DNA of 45,208 bases from Bacteroidia bacterium (GCA_030529945.1 JAUMVX010000019.1:1-45208); one strand, 5' to 3'. Numbered from the stretch's first letter, positions 36,113 through 44,866 are shown. Notes: generated by a model from the letters alone, not told the origin. A program made the numbers and translations.

Positions 36113-38872
36113 ATGGCCAAGAATCAGCAGGCAACAGCGGCAAAGGCCTTCGCGGAGCATTGGGAAGGCAAGGGATATGAAAAAGGTGAGAGCCAGCCTT
36201 TCTGGCTGGAACTCCTCCAGACGGTCTTCGGAGTGGAGCGGCCGTATGACATCATCTCCTTCGAGAATCAGGTCAAGCTCAACAATACAAGTTTCATCGA
36301 CGCCTACATCGAGCCGACGCACGTGCTGATCGAGCAGAAGTCCATAGACCAGGATTTGAGAAAAGGCATAAGGCAGTCTGACGGCAGCATCCTCACCCCG
36401 TTCCAGCAGGCCAAGCGTTATGCGGGGGAATTGCCTTACTCCCGCCGTCCGCGCTGGACTGTCGTCAGCAACTTCAGACAGTTCTATGTCTATGATATGG
36501 AGAATCCGCAGGGCGAACCCGAGGTCATAGAGCTGAAAAACCTTGAAACTGAATACTATCGTCTGCAGTTTCTCGTGGATACCGGAAGCGAGCATCTGAA
36601 AAAAGAGATGGAAGTTTCCCTGCAGGCGGGAGAAATCATCGGGGAGATTTACGAGGAGCTCCTGCGGCAGTACATCAATCCGGATGACCCCCACACTCTG
36701 CGTAGCCTCAATATCCTGTGCGTAAGACTGGTTTTCTGTTTCTACGCGGAAGATGCCGGAATTTTCGGGGAGAAGCGCAGTATGTTTCACGACTATCTGT
36801 CCCGCTTCAAGCCCGGGCGGGGAGAGATGCGCAAGGGGCTTATCGAACTGTTTGAAGTGCTCAATACGCCGGTAGATAAGCGCGACCCATATATGGATGA
36901 CAGTCTCAAGGCATTCCCGTATTGCAACGGCGGACTCTTTGCCGACAGAGATGTGGAAATACCGCGATTCAATGACAAGCTGGCCTGCTTGATACTCAAG
37001 CACGCCAGCGACGATTTCGACTGGAGCCGGATAAGCCCGACCATTTTCGGGGCGGTATTCGAGAGCACCCTCAATCCTGAGACCCGCCGCTCCGGAGGGA
37101 TGCATTATACCAGCATCGAGAATATCCACAAGGTCATAGACCCGCTGTTCCTGGATGACCTCAAGGCGGAACTTGCCGAGATAAAAGACGAGCCGATAGA
37201 AAAGAAGCGTGTTCAGAAAGCCCGGGAGTATCAAGACAAGCTCGCTTCGCTCAAATTCCTCGACCCCGCCTGCGGCAGCGGCAATTTCCTTACGGAGACC
37301 TACCTGTCGCTCCGGCGTCTGGAGAATGAAGTGATGCCTATAATCAACGACCTTTTCAATCCCATCAAGGTCGATATCCACCAGTTCTACGGCATCGAGA
37401 TAAACGACTTCGCCGTCTCCACCGCCACGACCGCCCTGTGGATTGCCGAGGCTCAGATGATGGCGGAGACGGAAAGGCTGATGCATATCGATCTGGATTT
37501 CCTTCCCCTCAAGACCTATCACAACATTGTGGAGGGCAATGCCCTGAGGATGGACTGGAATGAAGTCGTGCCCGCATCCGAGCTGAACTACATAATGGGG
37601 AATCCGCCGTTCGTGGGGGCAAGGATGATGGCTCAGGGCAGCGAGCAGAAAAAAGAGATAGAAGAACTCTTCGGCAATATCAAAGACGTTCAGGACCTTG
37701 ATTATGTCTGTGGATGGTATAAGAAAGCTGCGGAATACATTTCCAGGACGAGCATCCAAATCGGTTTCGTCTCCACCAACTCCATCTGCCAGGGTTCTCA
37801 AGTGCCGATTCTATGGGGGTATCTGAGCCGGAATTACGGCATAAGCATCAACTATGCCTACAGGACCTTCAAATGGAACAGCGAATCCTCTGAAAAAGCT
37901 GCCGTGTATTGCGTGATTGTGGGTTTCGGAGCAGCGGAAACAAAGTCGAAGCGGCTGTACGACGGTACGAGATACACCCTCTGCGAAAACATAAACCCTT
38001 ACCTCATCCCGGGAGATTTTATTCTGGTGGAGGCCGCCAAAGATTCACTGTGCGGTGCTCCGAAGATGAATTTCGGCAATCAGCCGAGGGACGGCGGATC
38101 ATTTATCCTCTTCGAAGAAGAAAGGGCGGAATTGCTCAGCCGTGAGCCTTCCCTATCCAAGTGGATTCGTCAGTATATGGGAGCAGAGGAATTCATCAAC
38201 GGGAAGAAGCGTTACTGTCTATGGCTCAAGAAGGCTGAGCCTACGGACATCAAATCGAGTAAAGAGCTCTATAAACGGGTTGAGGCTGTCCTCGAGTTCA
38301 GAAGCAAATCATCCGCGAAGACTACACGAGGCTATGCGAAGGTGCCTCATCTCTTCGCTCAGATAACGCAGCCGGACGATGTGCCGTACCTCTTGATACC
38401 GAGAGTTTCTTCAGAACGCAGGCGCTATGTCCCGATCGGATATCTTGACGGTACGGTCATTTCTTCCGATGCCGTACAGATTATTCCCGAGGCATCAATA
38501 TTTCATTTCGGCATTCTGACTTCGAATGTCCATATGGCCTGGATGAGGACCGTATGCGGAAGGCTTGAGATGCGTTACCGCTATTCAAAGGAAATTGTGT
38601 ATAATACTTTCCCGTGGCCATCGCCGACCGATGAGCAGAAAGCCCGCATAGAGCAGACAGCGCAGGCCATCCTCGATGCCCGGGCCAGGTATCCGGACAG
38701 TTCTCTGGCAGACCTTTACGATGAGGTGACTATGCCCGCGGACTTGCGCAAAGCCCATCAGGACAACGACCGCGCGGTGATGGCCGCCTACGGAATGGAC
38801 GTGAAGACCACCACCGAATCCTCCTGCGTCGCCCTCCTCCTGCAGAAATACAAGGAACTGACCTGCAAATAA
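36113..38872 (+). CDS. MmeI-like type IIL/IIG restriction enzyme and DNA adenine methyltransferase
   Basis: This single 919-residue chain combines cleavage, methylation and recognition. The N-terminal nuclease domain has the PD-(D/E)XK residues in FIDAYIEPTHVLIEQKS (D63, E74, K76). A helical spacer follows. The methyltransferase has motif I DPACGSGNF (residues 384-392) and motif IV NPPF (497-500), which predicts N6-adenine methylation. The C-terminal third holds the target-recognition domain (near GQLEM-type segment GRLEMRYRYSKEIVYNTFPW). All catalytic motifs look intact. It has no separate methyltransferase partner, as is normal for MmeI-like enzymes, which modify one strand of an asymmetric site. 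The recognition sequence cannot be read. It lies alone at the start of an accessory region. Confidence 0.9.
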   Translation: MAKNQQATAAKAFAEHWEGKGYEKGESQPFWLELLQTVFGVERPYDIISFENQVKLNNTSFIDAYIEPTHVLIEQKSIDQDLRKGIRQSDGSILTPFQQAKRYAGELPYSRRPRWTVVSNFRQFYVYDMENPQGEPEVIELKNLETEYYRLQFLVDTGSEHLKKEMEVSLQAGEIIGEIYEELLRQYINPDDPHTLRSLNILCVRLVFCFYAEDAGIFGEKRSMFHDYLSRFKPGRGEMRKGLIELFEVLNTPVDKRDPYMDDSLKAFPYCNGGLFADRDVEIPRFNDKLACLILKHASDDFDWSRISPTIFGAVFESTLNPETRRSGGMHYTSIENIHKVIDPLFLDDLKAELAEIKDEPIEKKRVQKAREYQDKLASLKFLDPACGSGNFLTETYLSLRRLENEVMPIINDLFNPIKVDIHQFYGIEINDFAVSTATTALWIAEAQMMAETERLMHIDLDFLPLKTYHNIVEGNALRMDWNEVVPASELNYIMGNPPFVGARMMAQGSEQKKEIEELFGNIKDVQDLDYVCGWYKKAAEYISRTSIQIGFVSTNSICQGSQVPILWGYLSRNYGISINYAYRTFKWNSESSEKAAVYCVIVGFGAAETKSKRLYDGTRYTLCENINPYLIPGDFILVEAAKDSLCGAPKMNFGNQPRDGGSFILFEEERAELLSREPSLSKWIRQYMGAEEFINGKKRYCLWLKKAEPTDIKSSKELYKRVEAVLEFRSKSSAKTTRGYAKVPHLFAQITQPDDVPYLLIPRVSSERRRYVPIGYLDGTVISSDAVQIIPEASIFHFGILTSNVHMAWMRTVCGRLEMRYRYSKEIVYNTFPWPSPTDEQKARIEQTAQAILDARARYPDSSLADLYDEVTMPADLRKAHQDNDRAVMAAYGMDVKTTTESSCVALLLQKYKELTCK

Positions 38873-38974
38873 AACCACCGTCTTTCCTTATGGCACCCGC
38901 GGGCACGTTGAACTATGACTTCCGCCGTAAAGACGGCATACAGAATATCACACTTTGAAATATTGAAATTCGAT

Positions 38975-40231
38975 ATGTACAGAAAAATCATTGGCGCTGC
39001 GGTATGCTGGTTGTGCATCAGCGGTATGGCATCCTCGCAGAACCTTGTATCTTCCGGTTTTCCGGAGCTGGACCGTTGGGCGGAGGAGTGCATAGAGAGG
39101 CGCAGCCTCTCGCTGGGGTATCCGGGCAACAACGATATCCGCCTCCAAGAATTCTACGAATGGTACACCGCCAATAATCTGGAGGCGATGATCATAAACA
39201 ATGCCGGCGACCCTTTCGCCGAGGGCGACCACACTCTCTCTTCGCTCGATTTCGAGCGGGAAGTCATAGAGTATTTCGCACCCAAATACGGCTTCGACAA
39301 GGATGACAGCTGGGGGCTCGTCACGATGAGCGGAACCGACGGGAACAACCACGGCATCTATTTCGGAGTGAACTATCTTAAGGGATTGACCGGCAGGATG
39401 CCGGTCGTATATGTCTCAGACGAGGCGCATTACAGCAACTACCGCCTCTGCGACCTGCAGCATCTGGACGTGCAGCTCGTCAGGAGCGATCCGATGGGTC
39501 GGATGATTCCGGATTCGCTCGAAGCGGTGCTCGACACCTCGCGCCCCTGCCTGATGGTCTATGCGATGGGATCGACTCTGAAGGGGGCGATCGATGACCA
39601 GAAGGCGCTGAACGCCGTGCTCGCGAGGCACTCGGGGATGGCCGTGTACCGCCACGTGGATGCGGCGCTCTTCGGGGGATATCTGCCTTATACGGAGTTC
39701 CGGGAAATGGTGGACCGCCGCAAGATGGAATTCGAATCCATCAGCGTGAGCGGGCACAAATTCTTCGGAATCGACAGTCCGTGCGGGATTTTCCTCACCA
39801 CGCGTGCGGTTTATGACGATCAGGCGACCTTCGACGTGCCTTATCTGAACGCGAATATGCGGATGATAAACTGCTCGCGCTCGGGGATTGAGCCTCTCAA
39901 GTTCTGGTGGCTGATAAAGACCGTCGGGGACGAGGGCTGGGCGGAGCAGGCGCGGATGATAATGGAGAACACGGAGTATCTCAAAGCTGAGCTCGGGCGA
40001 ATCGGCTGGCCCTGCTGGAACAATGACCGCAGCAATACGGTGCTCTTCCGCCGGCCGTCGGATGCCGTCGTGAGGAAATATAATCTGGCTTGCGGCTACG
40101 ATGAGGCTTTCGGAGGAGCGGTATCGCACGTGGTCGTGATGCAGCACGTCACTTGGGAGTCCATCGATGAACTTATCGCGGATCTGGCGAATTCCGCAGA
40201 TGACGTCATATCTCCTGTCCAGACAGAATGA
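38975..40231 (+). CDS. Group II PLP-dependent decarboxylase with an export signal (histidine-decarboxylase-like)
   Basis: The 418-residue protein has the core of PLP histidine decarboxylase-like enzymes: TMSGTDGNNHGIYFGVNYL, VVYVSDEAHYSNYRLCDLQH (ring-stacking His), RHVDAALFGGYLPY (Asp229) and the PLP-lysine motif SVSGHKFFGIDSPCGI (Lys262). Unexpectedly, the protein starts MYRKIIGAAVCWLCISGMAS and continues SQNLVSSG, a typical signal peptide with an ASS-type cleavage site. The ATG at 38975 gives exactly this signal; an upstream TTG/ATG extension seems unlikely. If exported, it would act on amino acids in the periplasm, which is rare for PLP enzymes. Substrate and PLP supply are unknown. The 3' end abuts ATPase debris. 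Confidence 0.8.
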   Translation: MYRKIIGAAVCWLCISGMASSQNLVSSGFPELDRWAEECIERRSLSLGYPGNNDIRLQEFYEWYTANNLEAMIINNAGDPFAEGDHTLSSLDFEREVIEYFAPKYGFDKDDSWGLVTMSGTDGNNHGIYFGVNYLKGLTGRMPVVYVSDEAHYSNYRLCDLQHLDVQLVRSDPMGRMIPDSLEAVLDTSRPCLMVYAMGSTLKGAIDDQKALNAVLARHSGMAVYRHVDAALFGGYLPYTEFREMVDRRKMEFESISVSGHKFFGIDSPCGIFLTTRAVYDDQATFDVPYLNANMRMINCSRSGIEPLKFWWLIKTVGDEGWAEQARMIMENTEYLKAELGRIGWPCWNNDRSNTVLFRRPSDAVVRKYNLACGYDEAFGGAVSHVVVMQHVTWESIDELIADLANSADDVISPVQTE

Positions 40232-40324
40232 CTTGAGCGATGTGGCGCAGTCGGGGCATTTTTGAAGTTCATCGAAGATAATCAGTGTCTTGTAGTGTAC
40301 CAGCCGCCTCGACACCACAGACAC
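40213..40324 (-). pseudogene. Internal fragment of an AAA/DUF4143-type ATPase (Walker B region)
   Basis: On the minus strand this encodes RLVHYKTLIIFDELQKCPDC followed by ATSLKSFCLD. The IIFDE..(Q/E)..P...SLK pattern is the Walker B region of DUF4143-linked ATPases. The frame has no Walker A in front and no DUF4143 behind; it runs straight into sequence antisense to the decarboxylase 3' end. It is therefore a relic. Its left end overlaps the decarboxylase stop. Confidence 0.7.
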
Positions 40325-40331
40325 TCTTCAC

Positions 40332-40640
40332 TCAATACAGGAAGCCGAAGACCCAGAGGGGGATTTTCCGGAAGACCGCCGTGTCAATGCCGTCCGCCGC
40401 AATGAACCCGTCCTCCTGCACGTCAATCTGCGAATATCCCTTGTCCTTCCCGCCAACCTCTATGACATAGCGCCCGTCAATCTTGAAATCGGCATTCTTC
40501 ATTCCGCCGTACTCTATCCGGTGTCCGGCAGAGGAAAGCTGGTTGCAGAAAAAGGCCACCTGCAGATATACGGTGTTTTTTATACAAAACATAAATATGC
40601 CAAAAGTGTTTTTTACAAAAAACGCATTGTAGAGCATAGA
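40332..40640 (-). pseudogene. C-terminal fragment of an AAA/DUF4143-type ATPase
   Basis: The deduced end (FFCNQLSSAGHRIEYGGMKN, ADFKIDGRYVIEVGGKDKGY, RKIPLWVFGFLY) aligns with the C terminus of the intact ATPase at 42137-43339 (FFLSQLAVDHSVTYPAKGDF, RIPLWMFGLLY). The ATPase domain is missing and the upstream part (SMLYNAFFVKNTFGIFMFCI) is low-complexity and probably degenerate. It stops 8 bp before the Walker B relic, so at least two ATPase genes have decayed here. Confidence 0.8.
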
Positions 40641-40732
40641 CACGGAACTCGACTCGATGGGAATGAGCGAGGTCTTCGGCGGCTCGCCGATAAAGCAGGA
40701 ATAAAGGCACTCGTCACCGAAATTGAGGTAAC

Positions 40733-40761
40733 GTAAAATAAATGGGAGCACTATAATTTTG
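40733..40761 (+). promoter_or_regulatory. Candidate promoter of the hydrolase gene
   Basis: TTG (40733-40735), N18 and TAATTTTG (40754-40761) precede the ATG at 40782 by 20 bp. The -7 box is perfect; the spacer is one or two bases short. Confidence 0.6.
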
Positions 40762-40781
40762 TGCCATAGTTCTTATTGAAT

Positions 40782-41882
40782 ATGAAAAAGATACTCACAG
40801 CCGTGCTGCTTGCGGCCATTGCCGTGTCCGGCACATTAAACGCACAGGAAATGAAGGAGAACATAGCATTCAAACTGGCTGATATGTCAAATTTCAAAAG
40901 CCACAACGGCAACCCTTGGGGACTGGTCTATGACGGTGCGATCACCGAAAATATTCAGGGGAAAGTGAATATTCACCCAATCACTTATGACCTGAACGGA
41001 CTGAAAATCTCCGCCAATGTCTATACGCCGGCGGGATATGACGCCTCAAATACTTATCCCGCCATTGTGGTGGCACATCCCAACGGAGGTGTGAAAGAGC
41101 AGGTCGCCGGATTGTACAGCCAGCGGTTGGCGGAGGCAGGATACATCTGTCTCGCTTTCGACGCGGCCTATCAGGGAGCCTGCGAGGGAGAGCCTCGCAA
41201 CACCGACAAGCCGGCATATAGAATAGAAGATATTCACAGAGCCGCGGACATCATCGCGCAGTATCCCGGTGTGGATGCGGGAAGAATCGGGATCCTCGGC
41301 ATTTGCGGTGGAGGCGGCTACACTCTGAAGGCGGCGCAGACCGACAAGCGCTTCAAGGCCGTGGCCACGCTCAGTATGTTCAACACCGGACTTGTCCGCC
41401 GTAACGGATTCATTGACTCACAGATAGGCGATGTCCAGACACGTCTCGCCGATGCCTGCGCGGCGCGTCAGAGGGAAGCCGAAGGCGGTGAGCCGGAATA
41501 TGTCGGCGATATGAGCGGTGTTACCCCTGAACAGGCAGCCAAACTTCCGTTCGACCTCTACTGCGAGGGTTATGCATATTACCTCCAGAGTAACACTCAC
41601 CCGAATTCTACCTTCCGCTACACGAAGAGCAGTCTTGTGGATCTGATGGCGTTCGATGCCAGCGATGGGATGTATCTCATAAACCAGCCGCTTCTGATGA
41701 TCGCCGGAAGCCTCGCCGACACATTCTATATGACAGAACAGTGCTACAGTAAGGCGACGGGTACACAGAACAAGGAACTCTACCTTATTCCCGGGGCGAC
41801 TCACATCAAGACCTATTCTGTCCCTGAATATGTGAATCAGGCTGTCGGCAAGCTCACCGAATTCTTCGGAAAGAATCTGTAA
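40782..41882 (+). CDS. Exported alpha/beta hydrolase with a cysteine nucleophile
   Basis: The 366-residue precursor begins [22 protein letters not shown], a clear signal peptide, so I start at 40782 and not at the in-frame TTG at 40776. The mature domain is a dienelactone-hydrolase-like alpha/beta fold: [40 protein letters not shown], the nucleophile elbow [11 protein letters not shown] with Cys175 in place of the usual Ser, Asp313 ([10 protein letters not shown]) and His341 ([10 protein letters not shown]). A Cys nucleophile is known in dienelactone hydrolases. The substrate is unknown. It is monocistronic, with its own promoter and a weak terminator-like hairpin downstream. Confidence 0.82.
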   Translation: MKKILTAVLLAAIAVSGTLNAQEMKENIAFKLADMSNFKSHNGNPWGLVYDGAITENIQGKVNIHPITYDLNGLKISANVYTPAGYDASNTYPAIVVAHPNGGVKEQVAGLYSQRLAEAGYICLAFDAAYQGACEGEPRNTDKPAYRIEDIHRAADIIAQYPGVDAGRIGILGICGGGGYTLKAAQTDKRFKAVATLSMFNTGLVRRNGFIDSQIGDVQTRLADACAARQREAEGGEPEYVGDMSGVTPEQAAKLPFDLYCEGYAYYLQSNTHPNSTFRYTKSSLVDLMAFDASDGMYLINQPLLMIAGSLADTFYMTEQCYSKATGTQNKELYLIPGATHIKTYSVPEYVNQAVGKLTEFFGKNL

Positions 41883-41895
41883 GACAATAGGACTG

Positions 41896-41923
41896 TTTCC
41901 GGTCTTTGTGTGAAGGCCGGAAA
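41896..41923 (+). terminator. Weak terminator-like hairpin after the hydrolase gene
   Basis: TTTCCGG (41896-41902) pairs with CCGGAAA (41917-41923) around a 14-nt loop, followed by only three T residues, 13 bp after the stop. Confidence 0.4.
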
Positions 41924-41960
41924 TTTGTATATTAGTGGCCCATAAGACTATGATTCGTTT

Positions 41961-42125
41961 ATGGAAGAGCAAAAAGACATAATGGTCACCAACCGGCTCG
42001 GCGAGGTCCCGCTGGATTCGGAAGCCGAGTACCTTGCCCATCGCCTGTGCTTTGACGGCACTTGCCGCTACCGCTTCAACGAACGCGACTTCCAGAAGAT
42101 GAAGCCGTCCGACTACAGGGATTAG
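41961..42125 (+). CDS. Small hypothetical protein of 54 residues
   Basis: An ATG-started frame encodes MEEQKDIMVTNRLGEVPLDS, continues with EAEYLAHRLCFDGTCRYRFN and ends with ERDFQKMKPSDYRD. The composition is protein-like (balanced charged and aromatic residues) and codons favour G/C at third positions as in neighbouring genes, which argues for a real gene or the preserved 3' end of one. I do not recognise the family. It converges with the ATPase gene at 42137, 11 bp away. Confidence 0.45.
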   Translation: MEEQKDIMVTNRLGEVPLDSEAEYLAHRLCFDGTCRYRFNERDFQKMKPSDYRD

Positions 42126-42136
42126 ATAAGACTCAG

Positions 42137-43339
42137 TTAATATAGCAGGCCGAACATCCATAAAGGAATGCGGTTGTGGTGTCCGATTTCGGTGTCATCC
42201 ACCGCCAGATAACTATCGGCTACATCTTTGATTTGTTCAAATGATTTCCTGCGCCCCCCAACTTCAAACAGATATTTTCCATCTACAAGAAAATCTCCCT
42301 TTGCAGGATAAGTAACAGAGTGGTCGACCGCCAATTGGCTCAAAAAGAAAGTCTCCCGCACAGTTCCGATGTTTGGATTCGTTGCGTATGCATACATCAA
42401 GTTGGAATTGTCCATAAATATCTTTTCAGGGCGCGACAGTTTGTCAATGTGTTTCGGATTGTCGGAAAGCAGAGCCAGAAGTCCTGCTTTTTCAAGGGCG
42501 TACAACATCTTGAGCCCCTGATTCCTGTCAGTCTCCAACTCATTATAGAGATTGGACATATTGGGAGTCTGCGGGACTTGTTCCGCAAGGATCATGAACA
42601 TTTTCTTGGTCTTCCTGATTGTCGATTGTTCCACTCCCTCTATTATCGGATAGTCATTTTCAAGCACGTGATTGACCACTTGCTGCAACCGGATTTCAAA
42701 TCCGGAATATACACTCTTGTAAAAAGGGTAATAACCATAACGGAGATAGTCGGCGAACAGCGGCAGTATCTTCATCCCGTTTGAGAGGATGTCTTCAGCA
42801 ATCCGGCGATGATTGCTCAGGAGAATGTCAAAAGGAACCGGTTCTATTTCAGCAAGTCCCTCGTAGAGCAGATATTCCCGAAATGACATTCCGTGAAGGG
42901 TGTAGGGCAACTGCCTCCTTGACAAGTCGGCCACGCCACTGTCTATTTTGAGCATTGATGAACCCGTATAGACAACGTGAAGTCCGGGATAATCATCGTT
43001 GATGTTCTTTATCAATGTCTTCCAATTCGGGGAATAGTGAACTTCATCAAGGAACAGGTGCGTACCTCCGTGCGCGTAATGGTACTCTATCAGGTCATTT
43101 ATGGAATGCGTCTCGAACCACAGGTTGTCAAGAGAAATGTATAGTGCCTTATCCTTGTCTGTGAATGATTCTTTTATGTGCTGGAGCAGCATTGTGGTTT
43201 TTCCAGTGCCCTTCGCACCTTTTATGGCTATAAGATTGTCACGCCAGTCTATTTTGTCAATCAGATAGCGTTTGAAACCTTCCGGCGTGCCTTGAAGCCG
43301 CCGATTGTAAATTCTAAGTATTTCGTCAAGTCCTTCCAT
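42137..43339 (-). CDS. AAA ATPase with C-terminal DUF4143 domain
   Basis: The 400-residue protein (start MEGLDEILRIYNRRL at 43339, chosen because the promoter lies only about 18 bp upstream) has a Walker A IAIKGAKGTGKTTMLLQHIK, Walker B THLFLDEVHYSPNW, a sensor VVYTGSSML and arginine-rich SRRQLPYTLHGMSF. The C-terminal DUF4143 half contains EVGGRRKSFEQIKDV and ends IPLWMFGLLY. Such ATPases are multiplied in Bacteroidetes and often lie in mobile regions; some relatives act as antitoxin-like or phage-response factors, but no function is known for this one. It is lower in GC than the core genes and has the only CATG of the window outside the hairpin repeats (42593, a TTC-ATG pair), suggesting recent arrival. 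Confidence 0.88.
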   Translation of the reverse strand: MEGLDEILRIYNRRLQGTPEGFKRYLIDKIDWRDNLIAIKGAKGTGKTTMLLQHIKESFTDKDKALYISLDNLWFETHSINDLIEYHYAHGGTHLFLDEVHYSPNWKTLIKNINDDYPGLHVVYTGSSMLKIDSGVADLSRRQLPYTLHGMSFREYLLYEGLAEIEPVPFDILLSNHRRIAEDILSNGMKILPLFADYLRYGYYPFYKSVYSGFEIRLQQVVNHVLENDYPIIEGVEQSTIRKTKKMFMILAEQVPQTPNMSNLYNELETDRNQGLKMLYALEKAGLLALLSDNPKHIDKLSRPEKIFMDNSNLMYAYATNPNIGTVRETFFLSQLAVDHSVTYPAKGDFLVDGKYLFEVGGRRKSFEQIKDVADSYLAVDDTEIGHHNRIPLWMFGLLY

Positions 43340-43356
43340 ACAACGCAACTTTTTTG

Positions 43357-43398
43357 CAAAGTTATGAAATAATGTTTGTAAACACTATTATTTCATAA
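43357..43398 (-). promoter_or_regulatory. ATPase promoter overlapped by a long palindrome
   Basis: On the minus strand TAACTTTG (43364-43357) matches the -7 box. A 12-bp perfect inverted repeat, TTATGAAATAAT (43362-43373) and ATTATTTCATAA (43387-43398), covers the spacer and the -33 position, with a smaller GTTT/AAAC repeat nested in the loop. It looks like an operator that would block RNA polymerase. The remaining gap to 43579 is AT-rich without a gene. Confidence 0.65.
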
Positions 43399-43579
43399 AA
43401 TTTAGTATCTGTAAACATTAAGATAGGCGTGCGTCACATTTCGTTTAAGTTCTTGGATGTTATTTACATATCTCTCAAACAATCAATATTCCCGATTCTG
43501 AAAAAATGGAAAGTTAATCCGCATTTTTTGTCCTATATGTCCAGATGAATCCAAATAACTTTGCAACTGAAAATAATAA

Positions 43580-44491
43580 GGAGAAAAAACATCATTCACA
43601 AAGGATGACAAGACTTCGGAGGAAGGGTTCACGCTTGCCGGAATCCTGATGTTCGGCACGCAGAAAGGGTTGGAGGACGCAATGCCGTATTATTTCATAG
43701 ACTATCGCGAGAAGTTGAGCGATGACCCTGCTATCCGGTGGACAGACCGTGTTTATCCCGACGGTTATTGGGAGCCGAACCTGTTCCAGTTTTTCAACCG
43801 CGTATATCCGAAGATTCGCCAGGCTCTGCCCGTTCCGTTCAAGATGGAAGGCGTAGTCAGGATTGATTACACGCCGGCGCATAAAGCTCTGCGGGAAGCT
43901 ATAGTCAACTGTCTGGTCCACGCCAGCTACGGGCTGATGCACAACATTGTGATTGAACGCTATCCGGACAGGCTCGTTTTCCGCAATCCCGGGACGATGC
44001 TCATTCCGGTAGAGAAGTTCTTTGCCGGCGGCACCAGCATATGCCGCAATTCCTACCTTCAGAAGATGTTCGGTTTCATCGGATATGTGGAGCGTGCGGG
44101 AAGCGGGGCCGACACCATATTGCAGGGATGGAAGGAAAACAACTGGCCGAAACCTCAGATCCGGGAGCTGTATGACCCCGACCAAGTGGAATTGACATTG
44201 TATTTCAAATCACTTGACACTAGGAATGAGCCTAAGCCTGACACCGACGATGATACCAAGAGTGGCACTAACAAACTTACTGATAGACAGCGACTAATCT
44301 ACAATATCATAGCTGCGGCTGATACCAACGATGACACCAACAAGATGACACCGACAAGCTCATCCATTGCAGATGCGCTCAAGGTATCATTATCCACCGT
44401 CAAACGTGAACTTGACAAAATGAAGGATATTGGGGTCATCCGGAGAGTCGGGCCGACATTCGGGGGGCATTGGGAGATTGTAAAGAAATAG
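43580..44491 (+). pseudogene. 5'-truncated ATP-binding transcriptional regulator (AlbA_2/HATPase type)
   Basis: The open frame (usable ATG only at 43649) encodes the second half of a COG2865-type protein: FTLAGILMFGTQKGLEDAMP, REAIVNCLVHASYG and RLVFRNPGTMLIP (GHKL-like ATP-binding), GFIGYVERAGSGADTILQGW, then an acidic linker with Asp-Thr repeats (DTDDDTKSGTN, DTNDDTNK) and a C-terminal winged helix (PTSSSIADALKVSLSTVKRE). The N-terminal Schlafen/AlbA_2 domain that should precede FTLAGILMFG is missing; the frame upstream ends at a TAA at 43577. It is therefore a truncated gene, though the remaining domains could still be made. The HTH gene starts 3 bp after its stop. Confidence 0.75.
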
Positions 44492-44494
44492 CCT

Positions 44495-44866
44495 ATGACC
44501 ATCCACGAGCTCCTCAATATCCGCCTTGATGCCACTGGAGTCATAGATATGCTCAAGTGGCTGAAGGAAATTGACGGGAAGAGCAAGAAGACCGGAGTCC
44601 AGAAGACCCGCTCGCTCATAACCGTCAGAGACCTCATAAGCATCTGCGCCATCAAGATTGACAAACCGAAGGTGCACATCGAGAAGATGAAAGCTCTCTC
44701 CGAGAGCCGCAAGCTGTACAATATGAAGGAACTCTCCGAACGTCTCAGCATCTCGCGCCAGACACTTTACAACTGGAGAGACGAGGGCTGGCTCGTGATG
44801 GATGAAGGCAAGGTTCATCTGCCCCGTACCATCGAACTCTGGGAACTTTTCATCAGAATCATTTGA
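44495..44866 (+). CDS. Small helix-turn-helix protein
   Basis: The 123-residue protein has a C-terminal MerR/excisionase-like helix-turn-helix, MKELSERLSISRQTLYNWRD followed by EGWLVMDEGKVHLPR. The N-terminal helical half (IHELLNIRLDATGVIDMLKW) is unassigned. It is translationally linked to the truncated regulator (3-bp gap). Proteins of this size and design occur as controllers of mobile elements in Bacteroidales; the actual target is unknown. Confidence 0.7.
   Translation: MTIHELLNIRLDATGVIDMLKWLKEIDGKSKKTGVQKTRSLITVRDLISICAIKIDKPKVHIEKMKALSESRKLYNMKELSERLSISRQTLYNWRDEGWLVMDEGKVHLPRTIELWELFIRII

Noticed and set aside
36113-38872. The MmeI-like enzyme as the cause of CATG avoidance
   Set aside because: Family members recognise longer asymmetric sites and methylate adenine; a 4-bp palindrome would be out of character. 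I keep it only as a remote possibility.
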